DNA from: Chloroflexota bacterium
Lineage (GTDB): Bacteria > Chloroflexota > Anaerolineae > Anaerolineales > Anaerolineaceae
Assembly (NCBI GenBank): GCA_021825925.1
Contig: JAKAFP010000004.1
Span: 62,001-126,000, forward strand
DNA length: 64,000 nt
Reading direction: 5' to 3'
The notes beneath the pieces are model-generated. The model saw nothing but the letters and a program-made list of their open reading frames with translations. It was not told the origin of the DNA and ran no database searches. How positions within the stretch are numbered: the stretch's first letter is position 1; every line of letters starts with the position of its first letter. This document shows, piece by piece, positions 10,033-18,983 of this stretch. A program made the translations under genes and the position numbers.

Positions 10033-10218
10033 ATGGAATTAACACAGGTTCTTCCTCACACAGTAGACGACAAACCAACTCTTAATTATATGGAGTTATT
10101 ATATTCTGCGATTAAGCCATATAATGGAGCGGGAATACCCCAAACGATTAGTTGCGAACAATTTTTTAAAATATTATACATCCAGCATTATAAAGACGAA
10201 CATCCATATCTGGACTAA
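10033..10218 (+). CDS. Small hypothetical protein or fragment
   Basis: A 61-residue frame (MELTQVLPHTV...EHPYLD) without a recognisable domain and with no good Shine-Dalgarno upstream. The amino-acid composition is protein-like, so it may be a gene fragment. It stands alone in the decayed stretch between 9.3 and 10.5 kb. Confidence 0.2.
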   Translation: MELTQVLPHTVDDKPTLNYMELLYSAIKPYNGAGIPQTISCEQFFKILYIQHYKDEHPYLD

Positions 10219-10519
10219 CGTTTATTGTTAGGGTGGACGCAATTTTTCAACAGGAGAATTGTTAGTTTCTTAGTAAGTTTGTCTTGGCTATGATGTGATG
10301 GTTGAAACCTAAGCATTTGAACTGAAATAATTACTTGGACCCATTATATTCATGTTATCTTTTCTCATGTTGCTCTTGTATTCTTCATCCTTTCTCTTTG
10401 TATAGGCTTACATTTAATAGTTTTATCTACTAACATTTTAAGAATCTCAATATAATTTCCCATTTTCTCATTTCTTTTTAGCGCAAGACTTCACATTAGT
10501 TGTTATCGAGATACAAGCG

Positions 10520-10560
10520 TACTCCCATAATCGCCATATACGCGATTATGGGAGTATAAT
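10520..10560 (+). promoter_or_regulatory. abiE promoter with perfect 15-bp inverted-repeat operator
   Basis: The arms at 10520-10534 and 10542-10556 are exact reverse complements over 15 bp, separated by 7 nt. The right arm runs into a consensus -10 box, TATAAT at 10555-10560, only 6 nt before the ATG of the antitoxin gene at 10567. Transcription should therefore start at or next to the A of the ATG, giving a leaderless message. AbiEi antitoxins are known to repress their own operon by binding inverted repeats in the promoter, and this repeat is ideally placed to block polymerase. The rest of the gap 10219-10519 shows nothing recognisable. Confidence 0.8.
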
Positions 10561-10566
10561 TACTAT

Positions 10567-11412
10567 ATGAATACAGATGAAACTATTTCCAATTATTCGT
10601 TCGCACAAGGTGTCCAGATGCTCGAGAAGATGGTAACCAGGAATGGACCAATCTTTACTTTGGATCAAATACTATCGACGGCTGAATACAAGGATCTTTC
10701 CTCTAGCCAGATAAGAAATCGGATCAGCAAATTAGCCAAGTCTGGATGGATCAAGATACTAAAGCGCGGGGTTTATATGGCAACGCGTTCACTATACTCA
10801 GGATCTATTTCTCCTTATGGGATTGCAGCCGCACTTGTTCAGCCTATGGCCATCAGCCACTGGTCAGCAGTTGCACATCATGGATTTACAACTCAAAACC
10901 CGGTTATGACTCAAGCAACAACAACTCGCAAGGTAAAAACACCAGAAATGCGGAATGGACAAGCATATGCACCAAGAGGCAGAGCAACCTGGCGAGTGAA
11001 CGAAATGGAATTTGAATTCATTTATACTCAACCTGATCATTTCTGGGGATTCGATAAAATCTGGATCGGAGAATGGTGTCAGATTAATATTACGGATCGG
11101 GAGCGAACAGCTCTGGATCTTATTATTTCCACCGAAATATTTGGAGGAGTAGGTGCAGCAATTGAGATATTGGAAGATGCTCTGCCTGAATTAGACACAA
11201 AGAAGCTTATTGATTACGCCATAAGATATAACGTAGGGTCTGTGATCAAGCGATTAGGATGGATCCTGGAAAGATTAAACACGGACCCAATAATATTATC
11301 ACCATTAAAGAGATACAAAGTTGAAGGATTGATTCTATTGGATTCAAGCGGAATAAAGAATAATAAGTCAAATAATCAATGGAACATTATTGACAACCTG
11401 AAGGAAGGATAA
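10567..11412 (+). CDS. abiEi: AbiEi-type antitoxin / transcriptional autoregulator of a type IV toxin-antitoxin system
   Basis: A 281-residue protein with the AbiEi layout. An N-terminal winged-helix domain (about residues 20-75, LDQILSTAEYKDLSSSQ then IRNRISKLAKSGWIKILKRGVY) binds DNA, and the C-terminal antitoxin domain includes the ISHWSAVAHHGFT segment (about 95-107) typical of the family. In this system the antitoxin counters the nucleotidyltransferase toxin without stable binding and represses the operon. The stop codon abuts the ATG of abiEii, so translation is coupled. The operator and the near-zero 5' leader upstream support autoregulation. The family pair is well defined; the phage it acts on cannot be told. 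Confidence 0.85.
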   Translation: MNTDETISNYSFAQGVQMLEKMVTRNGPIFTLDQILSTAEYKDLSSSQIRNRISKLAKSGWIKILKRGVYMATRSLYSGSISPYGIAAALVQPMAISHWSAVAHHGFTTQNPVMTQATTTRKVKTPEMRNGQAYAPRGRATWRVNEMEFEFIYTQPDHFWGFDKIWIGEWCQINITDRERTALDLIISTEIFGGVGAAIEILEDALPELDTKKLIDYAIRYNVGSVIKRLGWILERLNTDPIILSPLKRYKVEGLILLDSSGIKNNKSNNQWNIIDNLKEG

Positions 11413-12273
11413 ATGCCTAGTATTACACAGATAGTCAAAGAGGTTTCGGATGAAAGGAAAGTCCTGCAATATATCGTAGAGAAGGATTATGCGATCAGCT
11501 TCCTATTATCTGCGATGCATCAAACTCCTGGATTTACTGAGAATCTAGTTCTCAAAGGTGGAACGGCTCTTCGAAAGTTGTATTTTCCAGGTTACCGGTT
11601 TTCCGAGGACCTGGATTATTCTACAATCCATCTCGGTCAAATCCAAGATTGCGATCGTCTGATGGATGAGACATTAAAGATATTGCTTCGCAGCTTAGCT
11701 GAGAGAGGGCCATTTGAAGCAAACATTGAGCCGTATTTACTGAAAAAACCTCATCCTGGAGAACAAAAAGCGTATATTGTAAGGATAAAGTTCCCTGCAC
11801 ACCAAACACCACTATGCCGGCTCAAAGTTGAGATCACAGTTGATGAACCTATCCTCAATCCCACAAACACCTTACCAATCCTACATGAGTTCTCGGATGT
11901 ATTCACAGGTTCCATTCCGGTATACTCTCTTTTTGAGATTACAGCAGAAAAATTACGGGCTCTCTTGCAAAGCAAAGCCAAGCTAAAAACTAAGGGTTGG
12001 GGTGCAACAAGAGTGGTACGTGATTATTATGATCTATGGAATTTACTGCAGCACCCAGGAATTATCGGACCAGAATTGACCAAATTATTTACAGCAAAAT
12101 GTGTTACAAGAAATGTGGTACTCCATACTCCTGAGGATCTCGTATCAGACGAGCTAATTAAGATAGCAGAGTCAGAATGGGATCAACAGCTGCTGCCATT
12201 TATTCCCAATGTACCTTCGTCAAAAGAGGTATTAGACCAAACAAAGGGTTTGATTTTATCTATCTGGCAATAG
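11413..12273 (+). CDS. abiEii: AbiEii-type nucleotidyltransferase toxin
   Basis: A 286-residue toxin of the type IV AbiE system. The nucleotidyltransferase signature is intact: KGGTALRKLYF (about residues 43-53), the G-[GS]-T/S motif, followed by RFSEDLDYST (about 58-67), supplying the D-x-D metal ligands. Known AbiEii/MenT-like toxins transfer nucleotides to RNA targets such as tRNA and cause growth arrest that limits phage. A later basic segment, RVVRDYYDLWNLL (about 199-211), is also typical of the family. It starts directly after the abiEi stop, with AAGGAAGG at 11401-11408 as ribosome site. Length is usual for the family and no key residue is missing. Confidence 0.87.
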   Translation: MPSITQIVKEVSDERKVLQYIVEKDYAISFLLSAMHQTPGFTENLVLKGGTALRKLYFPGYRFSEDLDYSTIHLGQIQDCDRLMDETLKILLRSLAERGPFEANIEPYLLKKPHPGEQKAYIVRIKFPAHQTPLCRLKVEITVDEPILNPTNTLPILHEFSDVFTGSIPVYSLFEITAEKLRALLQSKAKLKTKGWGATRVVRDYYDLWNLLQHPGIIGPELTKLFTAKCVTRNVVLHTPEDLVSDELIKIAESEWDQQLLPFIPNVPSSKEVLDQTKGLILSIWQ

Positions 12274-12645
12274 TCGATATTTGCACTAACGACCGTATTT
12301 ATCACATAAGCTGGTCCTTTTTGGTGATTTAGTATGTGTAATCCATCCTCAACTTGGATCATTTTCTCAATAGGAGATTTATTCACCATATTTTTGAAAA
12401 TACTCGAAGCGAATATCTCCAAGCGAAAACAAAAAGACGAACTTACCTCTGGGATTTTCCTTTTTATCGGCAATTATTAAAATTAGTTTTCTAAAATAAT
12501 AATTCTGTAACCGACAAATTTCCTGCATTTGCTTTATATCTTCATCTCTCGAAATCACCTGAAATACTGGGGGATAATGACATTCACCAATATAGTATGT
12601 CCGGGTACTTGTGTATTGCCAACGACTGAGAAGAATTGACTTCAA
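12183..12645 (-). pseudogene. Two overlapping short frames, probable gene remnant
   Basis: On the minus strand an 88-residue frame (12379-12645) containing KLILIIADKKENPRG ends where a second frame starts (ATG at 12389, 12183-12389, MVNKSPIEKMIQV...). The second frame runs antiparallel into the last 90 nt of abiEii. Together they read like one protein interrupted by a frameshift, or two overlapping tiny genes. No family is recognised. Position at the junction between the AbiE and Qat modules suggests leftover DNA from an earlier insertion. Confidence 0.25.
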
Positions 12646-12713
12646 TCCATGAATACGTCGGTGAAGTTTGACAGATGAGCCAAATTAATGAAACGCTGTG
12701 TGTTGCTACTAGT

Positions 12714-12740
12714 TAGAAAGATGGTTTAGCTATCTTTCTA
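12714..12740. repeat. 9-bp inverted repeat upstream of the Qat promoter
   Basis: TAGAAAGAT at 12714-12722 and ATCTTTCTA at 12732-12740 form a perfect 9-bp stem with a 9-nt loop. No T run follows on the plus strand. It lies about 50 nt upstream of the putative Qat promoter and could be a weak insulating terminator or a protein site. Confidence 0.4.
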
Positions 12741-12764
12741 GTAAACAAAATTTTATCTCGGGGG

Positions 12765-12793
12765 GTGAAATCAAAGACATAAAAGCGTATAAT
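12765..12793 (+). promoter_or_regulatory. Putative promoter of the qat operon
   Basis: TATAAT at 12788-12793 is preceded by GTGAAA at 12765-12770 (four of six matches to the -35 consensus) with a 17-nt spacer. Transcription would begin near 12800, leaving a leader of roughly 110 nt before qatA. The rest of 12646-12886 holds no gene. Confidence 0.5.
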
Positions 12794-12913
12794 AAACATT
12801 GAAAATACGAGGGTTTGTCTGTGGCGCGAAGATTGTCATAGGTAAAACGGGGATATTAGCGAATTAAGCTGTCCAACCAAGTTTAATTGAAGGATCAATT
12901 CCATAACTGGGAT

Positions 12914-14959
12914 ATGGTGGGGTGCATGGGTGTAAATAGAAAACTTCTTGTTTCAAGGGCATTATTAACCGATAATGAGACCGACTTTGATCTATTGAGC
13001 ACCGAAGCCATCGCTAATACGATCATCTCCATGCTTTTAGACAACTCAGATCAACCAGTCACAATTGGGGTACATGGAGATTGGGGAGCTGGAAAATCAA
13101 GCGTCCTTGAGATGATCGATTCAGGACTCTCAAAGAAAGAAGATGTTTTATGTCTGAAATTTAATGGATGGCGCTTTCAGGGGTTTGAAGATGCAAAAAT
13201 AGCTTTATTGGAAGGTATTGTCACAAGCCTCGTTGAAAAACGGCCGGCATTGACTAAAGCGGCTAATAAAGCCAAAGAGATCATTAAACGCATCAATTGG
13301 TTGAAAGTGGCCCAAACAGGTGGTTCGATTGTGTTCTCGGCCGTAACAGGAATTCCCGATTTCACACAGATCAAAACGTTAGTTACAACAATTAACACTT
13401 TGTTCCGTGATGAAGCCCAAGCACCAACCAGAGATAAGATCCAGGCTTTGCTAATGGAAGCAGATTCCTTAATCAAACCGGGCAATACCAATAATACTGT
13501 CCCAGAGGAAATAAATGAATTTCGTAAAACTTTTAACCAATTATTGGAGGAAGCAAAAATCAAGAGACTTATCGTCCTAGTTGACGATCTCGATCGATGT
13601 CTTCCTGAGACAGCAATCGAAACTCTCGAGGCGATTCGCCTTTTTGTTTTCACATCCAAGACAGCGTTTGTAATTGCGGCCGATGAATCCATGATAGAGT
13701 ACGCTGTACGCAGACATTTTCCTGATTACTCAGATTCAAGCGCCTCACAAACCTATACTAGGAAATATCTTGAAAAACTGATACAGGTTCCCTTCCGAAT
13801 CCCTCCTTTAGGTGCAGCTGAAACTAGAATTTATGTGACATTACTACTTGTCGGTAATGTTCTCGGGGAAGGAGATCCTGATTATCTAAAACTGGTAAAA
13901 TCTGCTCGCGATCAAATGAAACGACCTTGGGTTAGAAACGCTTTTAATACCCAGATCATTCATGATGCTCTGGGAGATAGTGTTGGCAAAGAAGGAGTTG
14001 CGTCTGCATTGTCTCTAAGTGAGCAGATAGGATCAGCGCTGGCCGGAGGAACGAATGGGAACCCTCGTCAGATAAAGCGATTCGTAAACACAATGATTTT
14101 GAGAAAGACAATCGCAGATGCTAGGGGATATGGGGATGATATTATACTGCCAGTTCTTGCGAAGTTTATGCTCGCTGAGAGGTTTCTACCAGAACTCTTC
14201 GAACAAATCGCTATGAGAGTAATTTCCACTCATACAGGCATATGTGAAGAGTTGGCTGCACTGGAATCATATACGAGTAATGACTCCATCGAGCAAGGTC
14301 CTACGCCAACTAAGACAACACAAAGAGAGGGTGATAGTACGGTAAAACCTAAAGAAAAAGGAGTCATAATCCTCGATGAGATCATTCAGTCAAATCCTCT
14401 TGTTGACCAATGGACAAAAGATAAGAAAACTATCGATTGGGCAAGGATCCAACCGCCGCTTTCAAATTTTGATTTACGACCGTACCTATTTGTAAGCAAA
14501 GAGAAAACGGACTATTTTAGTGTTCCAACGCTCCCTGGGGACCTGGGTTTGGTCGTGGAGCGTTTACTTGGACCTAAATTCGCAGTCCAAGCATTCGCTA
14601 AGGAGTTGGAATCGCTTACACCTCAAGATGCATCACAAGTATTTGAAGCAACACGAAATCGGATCATGAACAACGGTCTTTTCGAAACTGAACCTAAAGG
14701 AGTGGCTGGCTTGAAAGTATTGGTTCAAGCTCTTCCATTCTTACAGCCGGCTTTGGTAAGTTTGCTGGAGAGTTTACCGGCTGATAAGATAGGAGCTTGG
14801 GCTGTCACAGGGTGGAGCGTTGTTGTAACTGATCCAGACCAAAAACAACGATTAACTCATTTATTTGAACGATGGACACGAGTGGAGGGGAATATTTTCC
14901 TAAGCTCGGCAGCAAAAGCTACTCTTGGTGTAAATCAAATAACAAAAAGAGGCAAATAA
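12914..14959 (+). CDS. qatA: QatA, KAP-family P-loop NTPase of the Qat anti-phage system
   Basis: A KAP-type ATPase of about 681 residues. Walker A is GVHGDWGAGKSS (about residues 52-63), followed by the LKFNGWRFQG segment and Walker B LIVLVDDLDRC (about 217-227), as in KAP NTPases. A stretch PRQIKRFVNTM near residue 385 is the typical later arginine region. In the four-gene Qat system QatA is the ATPase partner of QatB, QatC and the nuclease QatD. The start is uncertain: ATG at 12914 (GGGA just upstream), ATG at 12926 (GGTGGGG upstream) and TTG at 12887 are in frame. The stop overlaps the qatB start by one base, which supports cotranslation. Unlike many KAP proteins it lacks obvious transmembrane segments inserted in the ATPase domain. 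Confidence 0.88.
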   Translation: MVGCMGVNRKLLVSRALLTDNETDFDLLSTEAIANTIISMLLDNSDQPVTIGVHGDWGAGKSSVLEMIDSGLSKKEDVLCLKFNGWRFQGFEDAKIALLEGIVTSLVEKRPALTKAANKAKEIIKRINWLKVAQTGGSIVFSAVTGIPDFTQIKTLVTTINTLFRDEAQAPTRDKIQALLMEADSLIKPGNTNNTVPEEINEFRKTFNQLLEEAKIKRLIVLVDDLDRCLPETAIETLEAIRLFVFTSKTAFVIAADESMIEYAVRRHFPDYSDSSASQTYTRKYLEKLIQVPFRIPPLGAAETRIYVTLLLVGNVLGEGDPDYLKLVKSARDQMKRPWVRNAFNTQIIHDALGDSVGKEGVASALSLSEQIGSALAGGTNGNPRQIKRFVNTMILRKTIADARGYGDDIILPVLAKFMLAERFLPELFEQIAMRVISTHTGICEELAALESYTSNDSIEQGPTPTKTTQREGDSTVKPKEKGVIILDEIIQSNPLVDQWTKDKKTIDWARIQPPLSNFDLRPYLFVSKEKTDYFSVPTLPGDLGLVVERLLGPKFAVQAFAKELESLTPQDASQVFEATRNRIMNNGLFETEPKGVAGLKVLVQALPFLQPALVSLLESLPADKIGAWAVTGWSVVVTDPDQKQRLTHLFERWTRVEGNIFLSSAAKATLGVNQITKRGK

Positions 14960-15798
14960 TGGGTACGTCAAAATCCTTCCCTGGACAAAATAACCAAACA
15001 CCTTTGGTTCCCGATTGGTTGGATGAAGAACCCCTTGACTTTCCGAGAGAACCGGATCTGAATATTCCTAAAACACCAGACAAACCAATACTTTTCGAGC
15101 CAGAACCTTATCGTTTCACAAGGCCGAGAACGGACTTTACACGTTACGCGATTTCGGATGGATCAGACCGTAGAAGTCTGGCGAAGGCTATAAGCCATTA
15201 TGTTTCAGAATCGTTGGGAGGACCTCGAAATGCGTCAAAGAGGATGTATGTATCAAGGAAATCAGGTAAGGCACTATTAGGCTTTTTATCAAATACAATT
15301 GCTTTAGGTCCTGCAGAAGCATTGAAACAACTGAATCTTGAAGCTCTAATTGGCCAGCCAATAGAAGATGTTTTCTCGGAATTGACTGATCTTTTTTTCC
15401 CGGATGGGGGGGAGCTTGATGATGGAATCGCGCGTGATGCATTCATTGAAGCGATTGCAGAGATGCATCTTTATGGCATAACGGACCTTGATTCGATGGA
15501 TGAAGAAAATGTGAAGGTGTTCTTCTCCTTATACGTTACTCAAACGATTGAAATCAGACTAATCGCAGATATTGGAACGAAAGCAATTCAAGTCCCATCA
15601 AATCCGGAGATGGCAATAAGAGTACAAAAGCAACTACAGGAATTTGTGTCAGGGGCAGTTTCAGATGCCGTATCCGATAGTGGTTTTGACTTCAAAGAGA
15701 TACGTTCGGATACATTAGGAAAACTAGTGGACGAGGTATATGAAAGAGCCTATGGGCTTTTGAACATGCTTGGGGAAGCTGAAGGGGCAAAACCATGA
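14959..15798 (+). CDS. qatB: QatB, structural subunit of the Qat anti-phage system
   Basis: A 279-residue protein with no enzymatic motif, in the second position of the Qat operon. Its N terminus is proline-rich and acidic and contains VPDWLDEEPL (about residues 18-27); the rest is mostly helical with a VTQTIEIRLIADIGTKA segment near 195-211. The start is the ATG at 14959, overlapping the qatA stop (TAATG) and preceded by AAGAGGC; a longer frame from 14872 lies inside qatA and is not needed. QatB is essential in described Qat systems but its biochemical role is not established. The stop overlaps the qatC ATG (ATGA), so the three genes are translated as a unit. Confidence 0.83.
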   Translation: MGTSKSFPGQNNQTPLVPDWLDEEPLDFPREPDLNIPKTPDKPILFEPEPYRFTRPRTDFTRYAISDGSDRRSLAKAISHYVSESLGGPRNASKRMYVSRKSGKALLGFLSNTIALGPAEALKQLNLEALIGQPIEDVFSELTDLFFPDGGELDDGIARDAFIEAIAEMHLYGITDLDSMDEENVKVFFSLYVTQTIEIRLIADIGTKAIQVPSNPEMAIRVQKQLQEFVSGAVSDAVSDSGFDFKEIRSDTLGKLVDEVYERAYGLLNMLGEAEGAKP

Positions 15799-17153
15799 AA
15801 CATCTATTGGTCGGAAAATTTGATAAGAATGAACTCGAGAATGTCGAAAAGAAGGAAGGATATTTTACTGCCGATGTCGTTTTTCTTCAAAACGAGTCCT
15901 CTCTTGGTTTCGGAATGGATAACGCTCTTCGTTCTCTTTTTGAGCTTGGTGTATTTCCGTCCGAAATTGGATTTGACTTATTAATTCTTGCATTCTTGGT
16001 TTATTGTGCTGATACTCGTATTGATCGCTCGGTATCTGCCCAGGATGGTTGGACAAGGGAGATTTTCTTGAACATCCCGGTTAGTGACCTCGTTTTGTGG
16101 TCAAGACAAGTTCCATTGATCACAAAGATGCTCAAGTTTCTTACTGGAGATCGATGGATGATTGAATTCCGATCAAGACCAGAAAAATACAAGTATATGA
16201 TCCCCACTCATCTGCTTGGCACTGAGAAAATGGGTTTTGATAAGATCTCTCTCTTTTCGGGTGGATTGGACAGTTTGATTGGTGCCATAAATTCTGTTGA
16301 GTCTGGAAAGACTCCGCTTTTTGTGAGCCACGCAAGTGATGGGACAACAAAGCACTGCCAGAATGTGTGTTTTAACGCGTTGTCTGAAAAATCCAAAGAT
16401 AGGAATCTGTCCCGTATTCAATTTTGGACAGGAATACCCAAATCGCTAATCAGACCTGAAGAAGTAGATCCGAATCAACGAAGTCGTTCTTTCATGTTCT
16501 TCGCGATCGGGATCTTTGCAGGAACTGGGCTTAAAGTTCCTTTTCCATTGGAAGCTCCGGAGAACGGATTGATCGCAATCAATGCTCCACTAGATCCTTT
16601 GCGTGTTGGATCGCTTAGCACGAGGACAATGCATCCTTTTTATTTAGCTCGTTGGAATGAGTTGCTTGAAAATTTGGGGATACCCGGTAAAATCGTCAAT
16701 CCGTATTGGGCGAAAACCAAAGGGGAAATGGTAACGGAGTGTTTGAATAAAGATCTGCTGCAGCTGATTCTGCCGAATTCATTATCTTGTTCTTCCCCGA
16801 CCAAAGGCCGTTATAGCCATTTCTCGACAATGAATTGCGGATATTGTTTGCCTTGCTTGATTCGGAGAGCGGGCATAGAAAAAGCATTTGGAACTGGCAA
16901 TGACCCATCTCCTTATACATCTCCGAACCTTAGAGCTCATCGGTTAGTTACATATGAAGCGGAAGGGCAAAATGTACGTTCCGTACAATTCGCGCTCGCG
17001 AGATTGCGTTCAAACCCACACCTTGTAAAGCTGCTAATACGTAAACCAGGTCCACTATCTGATTTGACACCTAGAGAGATCGGAATGCTTGAGGATGTCT
17101 ACCAACGTGGCATGAATGAAGTTGGAGTATTTCTCGAAGGTGTAATAACGTAA
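15795..17153 (+). CDS. qatC: QatC, QueC-like ATPase of the Qat anti-phage system
   Basis: A 452-residue QueC-like protein. The PP-loop ATP-binding motif SLFSGGLDSL is at about residues 153-162. A cysteine cluster near 330-357, LSCSS then NCGYCLPC, matches the zinc site of QueC, the 7-cyano-7-deazaguanine synthase of queuosine biosynthesis. Compared with stand-alone QueC (about 220 residues) it carries a long N-terminal extension of about 140 residues, typical of the defence paralogue. Family knowledge suggests a nucleobase or protein-modifying adenylation; the actual product in Qat is not something the sequence shows. It overlaps qatB by 4 nt and is followed by qatD after 9 nt. Confidence 0.88.
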   Translation: MKHLLVGKFDKNELENVEKKEGYFTADVVFLQNESSLGFGMDNALRSLFELGVFPSEIGFDLLILAFLVYCADTRIDRSVSAQDGWTREIFLNIPVSDLVLWSRQVPLITKMLKFLTGDRWMIEFRSRPEKYKYMIPTHLLGTEKMGFDKISLFSGGLDSLIGAINSVESGKTPLFVSHASDGTTKHCQNVCFNALSEKSKDRNLSRIQFWTGIPKSLIRPEEVDPNQRSRSFMFFAIGIFAGTGLKVPFPLEAPENGLIAINAPLDPLRVGSLSTRTMHPFYLARWNELLENLGIPGKIVNPYWAKTKGEMVTECLNKDLLQLILPNSLSCSSPTKGRYSHFSTMNCGYCLPCLIRRAGIEKAFGTGNDPSPYTSPNLRAHRLVTYEAEGQNVRSVQFALARLRSNPHLVKLLIRKPGPLSDLTPREIGMLEDVYQRGMNEVGVFLEGVIT

Positions 17154-17162
17154 AATTGAGTT

Positions 17163-17912
17163 ATGGATAATCTGTGCGTAGTAGATCTTCATTGTCATCT
17201 GGATCTTTATCCTGATTTCCTTTCAGAAATCGCGGAATGTGAAAGAAAAGGGATTCATACATTAGCAGTGACCACCACCCCCAAAGCGTGGCCGCGCAAT
17301 TATTCTCTTTTAAAGAACTCAAGTTTCATTAGGCCATCGTTAGGATTGCACCCACAACTAATATCCCAAAGAGCCAGAGAGATCAACCTGTTCATATCCT
17401 TACTACCGGAAACCCGATACGTTGGAGAGGTCGGGCTTGACGCAAGTCCGCAGTTTTATAAATCTATCCCAACACAAGTAGAGGTATTTAAGGTGATCCT
17501 TGAATCATGTAACAGGATAGGAGGGAAGATTTTATCTGTGCATGCGGTTAGAACCGTGCCAACGATACTGGATCTAATTGAAAAGACGATGACAAACAAT
17601 AATTGCCGTGTCGTTATGCATTGGTTTTCAGGATCGAAGACACAGCTACAACGAGCCATTCAGTTGGGATGCTATTTTTCGATAAACTCAGAAATGTTCG
17701 ATAAGCCGGATTCGAAAATACTTGTGTCGCAGATCCCTGGTAATCGAATACTAACAGAAACAGATGGGCCCTTCTGCAAAAAAGAAGGGAAGCCCAAACA
17801 CCCTCAAGATGCGAACGACTCTGTTCTTTTATTGGCAAAAATGGCTGGCAAACCACACAGGGAAATGCTTAAACAAATAATCGTAAATCTAGATTCATTA
17901 GAATCGTTCTAA
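17163..17912 (+). CDS. qatD: QatD, TatD-family metal-dependent DNase of the Qat anti-phage system
   Basis: A 249-residue TatD-like hydrolase. Metal-binding motifs are in order: HCH at residues 10-12 (DLHCHLDLY), GEVGLDAS around 87-94, LSVHAVR around 123-129, MHWFSG around 151-156 and TETDGPF around 199-205. TatD enzymes are Mg-dependent nucleases. As the last gene of the operon this is the likely DNA-degrading effector of Qat. All family residues look intact, so the system is probably functional. The start is the ATG at 17163, 9 nt after qatC. Confidence 0.88.
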   Translation: MDNLCVVDLHCHLDLYPDFLSEIAECERKGIHTLAVTTTPKAWPRNYSLLKNSSFIRPSLGLHPQLISQRAREINLFISLLPETRYVGEVGLDASPQFYKSIPTQVEVFKVILESCNRIGGKILSVHAVRTVPTILDLIEKTMTNNNCRVVMHWFSGSKTQLQRAIQLGCYFSINSEMFDKPDSKILVSQIPGNRILTETDGPFCKKEGKPKHPQDANDSVLLLAKMAGKPHREMLKQIIVNLDSLESF

Positions 17913-17958
17913 AACGACTCCGATTTCCCTAATTAATTATATGGGCTATTCATATGCT

Positions 17959-18300
17959 TCAATTATGAAGAAAAACTTTACTAGTTAGGTGTGACGATGA
18001 GTTTGTCGGCGAGTTGATAAACGTTGGCTCTATGAGATAATCTGCTGAATATCCTTTGCTATGGCCAACATGATAATTAACTTGGTAAAACTCTGTCTTT
18101 TTGTGACCACTCCAATCGGATTTGTTGGGAGGCTTATAAAGAAAAGCTACATCATCCACTTGAGTTGCAGCATAATTCTCTAAATTCACAGTTTTTATAT
18201 TACTATCAAGGAGTAATAATAGAATGGCAAGATACCAAATGAACCTTGCCTGATAATCATCACCTCTCAATCTTACTTCGATGTGTTTACTTGGTATTGT
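17959..18300 (-). pseudogene. N-terminal fragment of a large island protein with an RGDDYQARF motif
   Basis: A minus-strand frame reads RLRGDDYQARFIWYLA, then about 20 residues later VDDVAFLYKPP, then EFYQVNYHV, and stops after a little over 100 residues. I recall this RGDDYQARxFW start from very large proteins (around 1000 residues or more) encoded in defence islands. Here only the N-terminal part is left. The likely ribosome site, GGGAGG near 18310-18315, is not followed by ATG, GTG or TTG at the expected distance; the next usable codon is a TTG at 18270. I read it as a remnant with a lost 3' end. It faces qatD tail-to-tail. Confidence 0.5.
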
Positions 18301-18983
18301 TTTCGAATCCTCCCTTCTAATAACTTTACATTTATTTTGTAACTCCTTAATAAAGGACTTTTGTTCTTAGACTTTAGAATACTTGAAGAATTAATTCTCT
18401 TTTTTTATTATTAGTAATCTCTGGAGAAGGACACAACTCAACACTGGCATTTTTAGGATGTAAAGAAAAGAAACCTTTGAGAATAACGATTTTGGGGAAT
18501 AATCAATTCTTATTTAAATGCACTATTATGTAGAGGAAAAATCGTCTGTTAATTGAAAAACCATTAGATAACATTCAATCCAGTAAACACAATCACAAAA
18601 CAGTTATTATCCAAAACCAAGTACGTTACCGCTCTAGTTACTGAATTTTATCTACCGGCATTTTCTCGATACTTTTTCCATCAAAATCGAGAAAAGAGTC
18701 AGTGAGGGATCCATTTTTTTCTTCTACCAGCATTGAAAGGAATCTATTTCCACTTAATTAGGAAAAGAGTCTACTAAAGATACTTTCTGAAAATGCAAGA
18801 GATAGCGAGGAAGAAGTGGTGAAATAAACCGGTGGCTTTTCTTTGACTATCACCGCAGCAAGCTAGAAAAATATTAATCAAAAGCAAGTTCGTCAGCCAC
18901 CTTAAACGTTGAACCCTCGGAGCAAGTCGTTCGGTATTCCCCTTCGTTAGGTCTTATGGTTCAATGCAGATCGAATTCACGCT
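18301..18983. other. Gene-free stretch with a 10-bp inverted repeat
   Basis: No convincing reading frame on either strand. TTTTCTCGAT at 18661-18670 and ATCGAGAAAA at 18686-18695 form a perfect 10-bp stem with a 15-nt loop, without a following T run. Because it lies between the qat end and the integrase, this is where an attachment site or the lost body of the truncated gene at 17959-18300 would be sought. I see no tRNA. Confidence 0.4.

Noticed and set aside
13177..13692. 171-codon minus-strand frame inside qatA
   Set aside because: It is the antisense shadow of the KAP ATPase gene, with a low-complexity Ser/Ile composition.
18641..18983. tRNA-type attachment site near the integrase
   Set aside because: A GGTTCAATGC near 18958 resembles a T-arm, but no acceptor, D or anticodon arms could be assembled around it.
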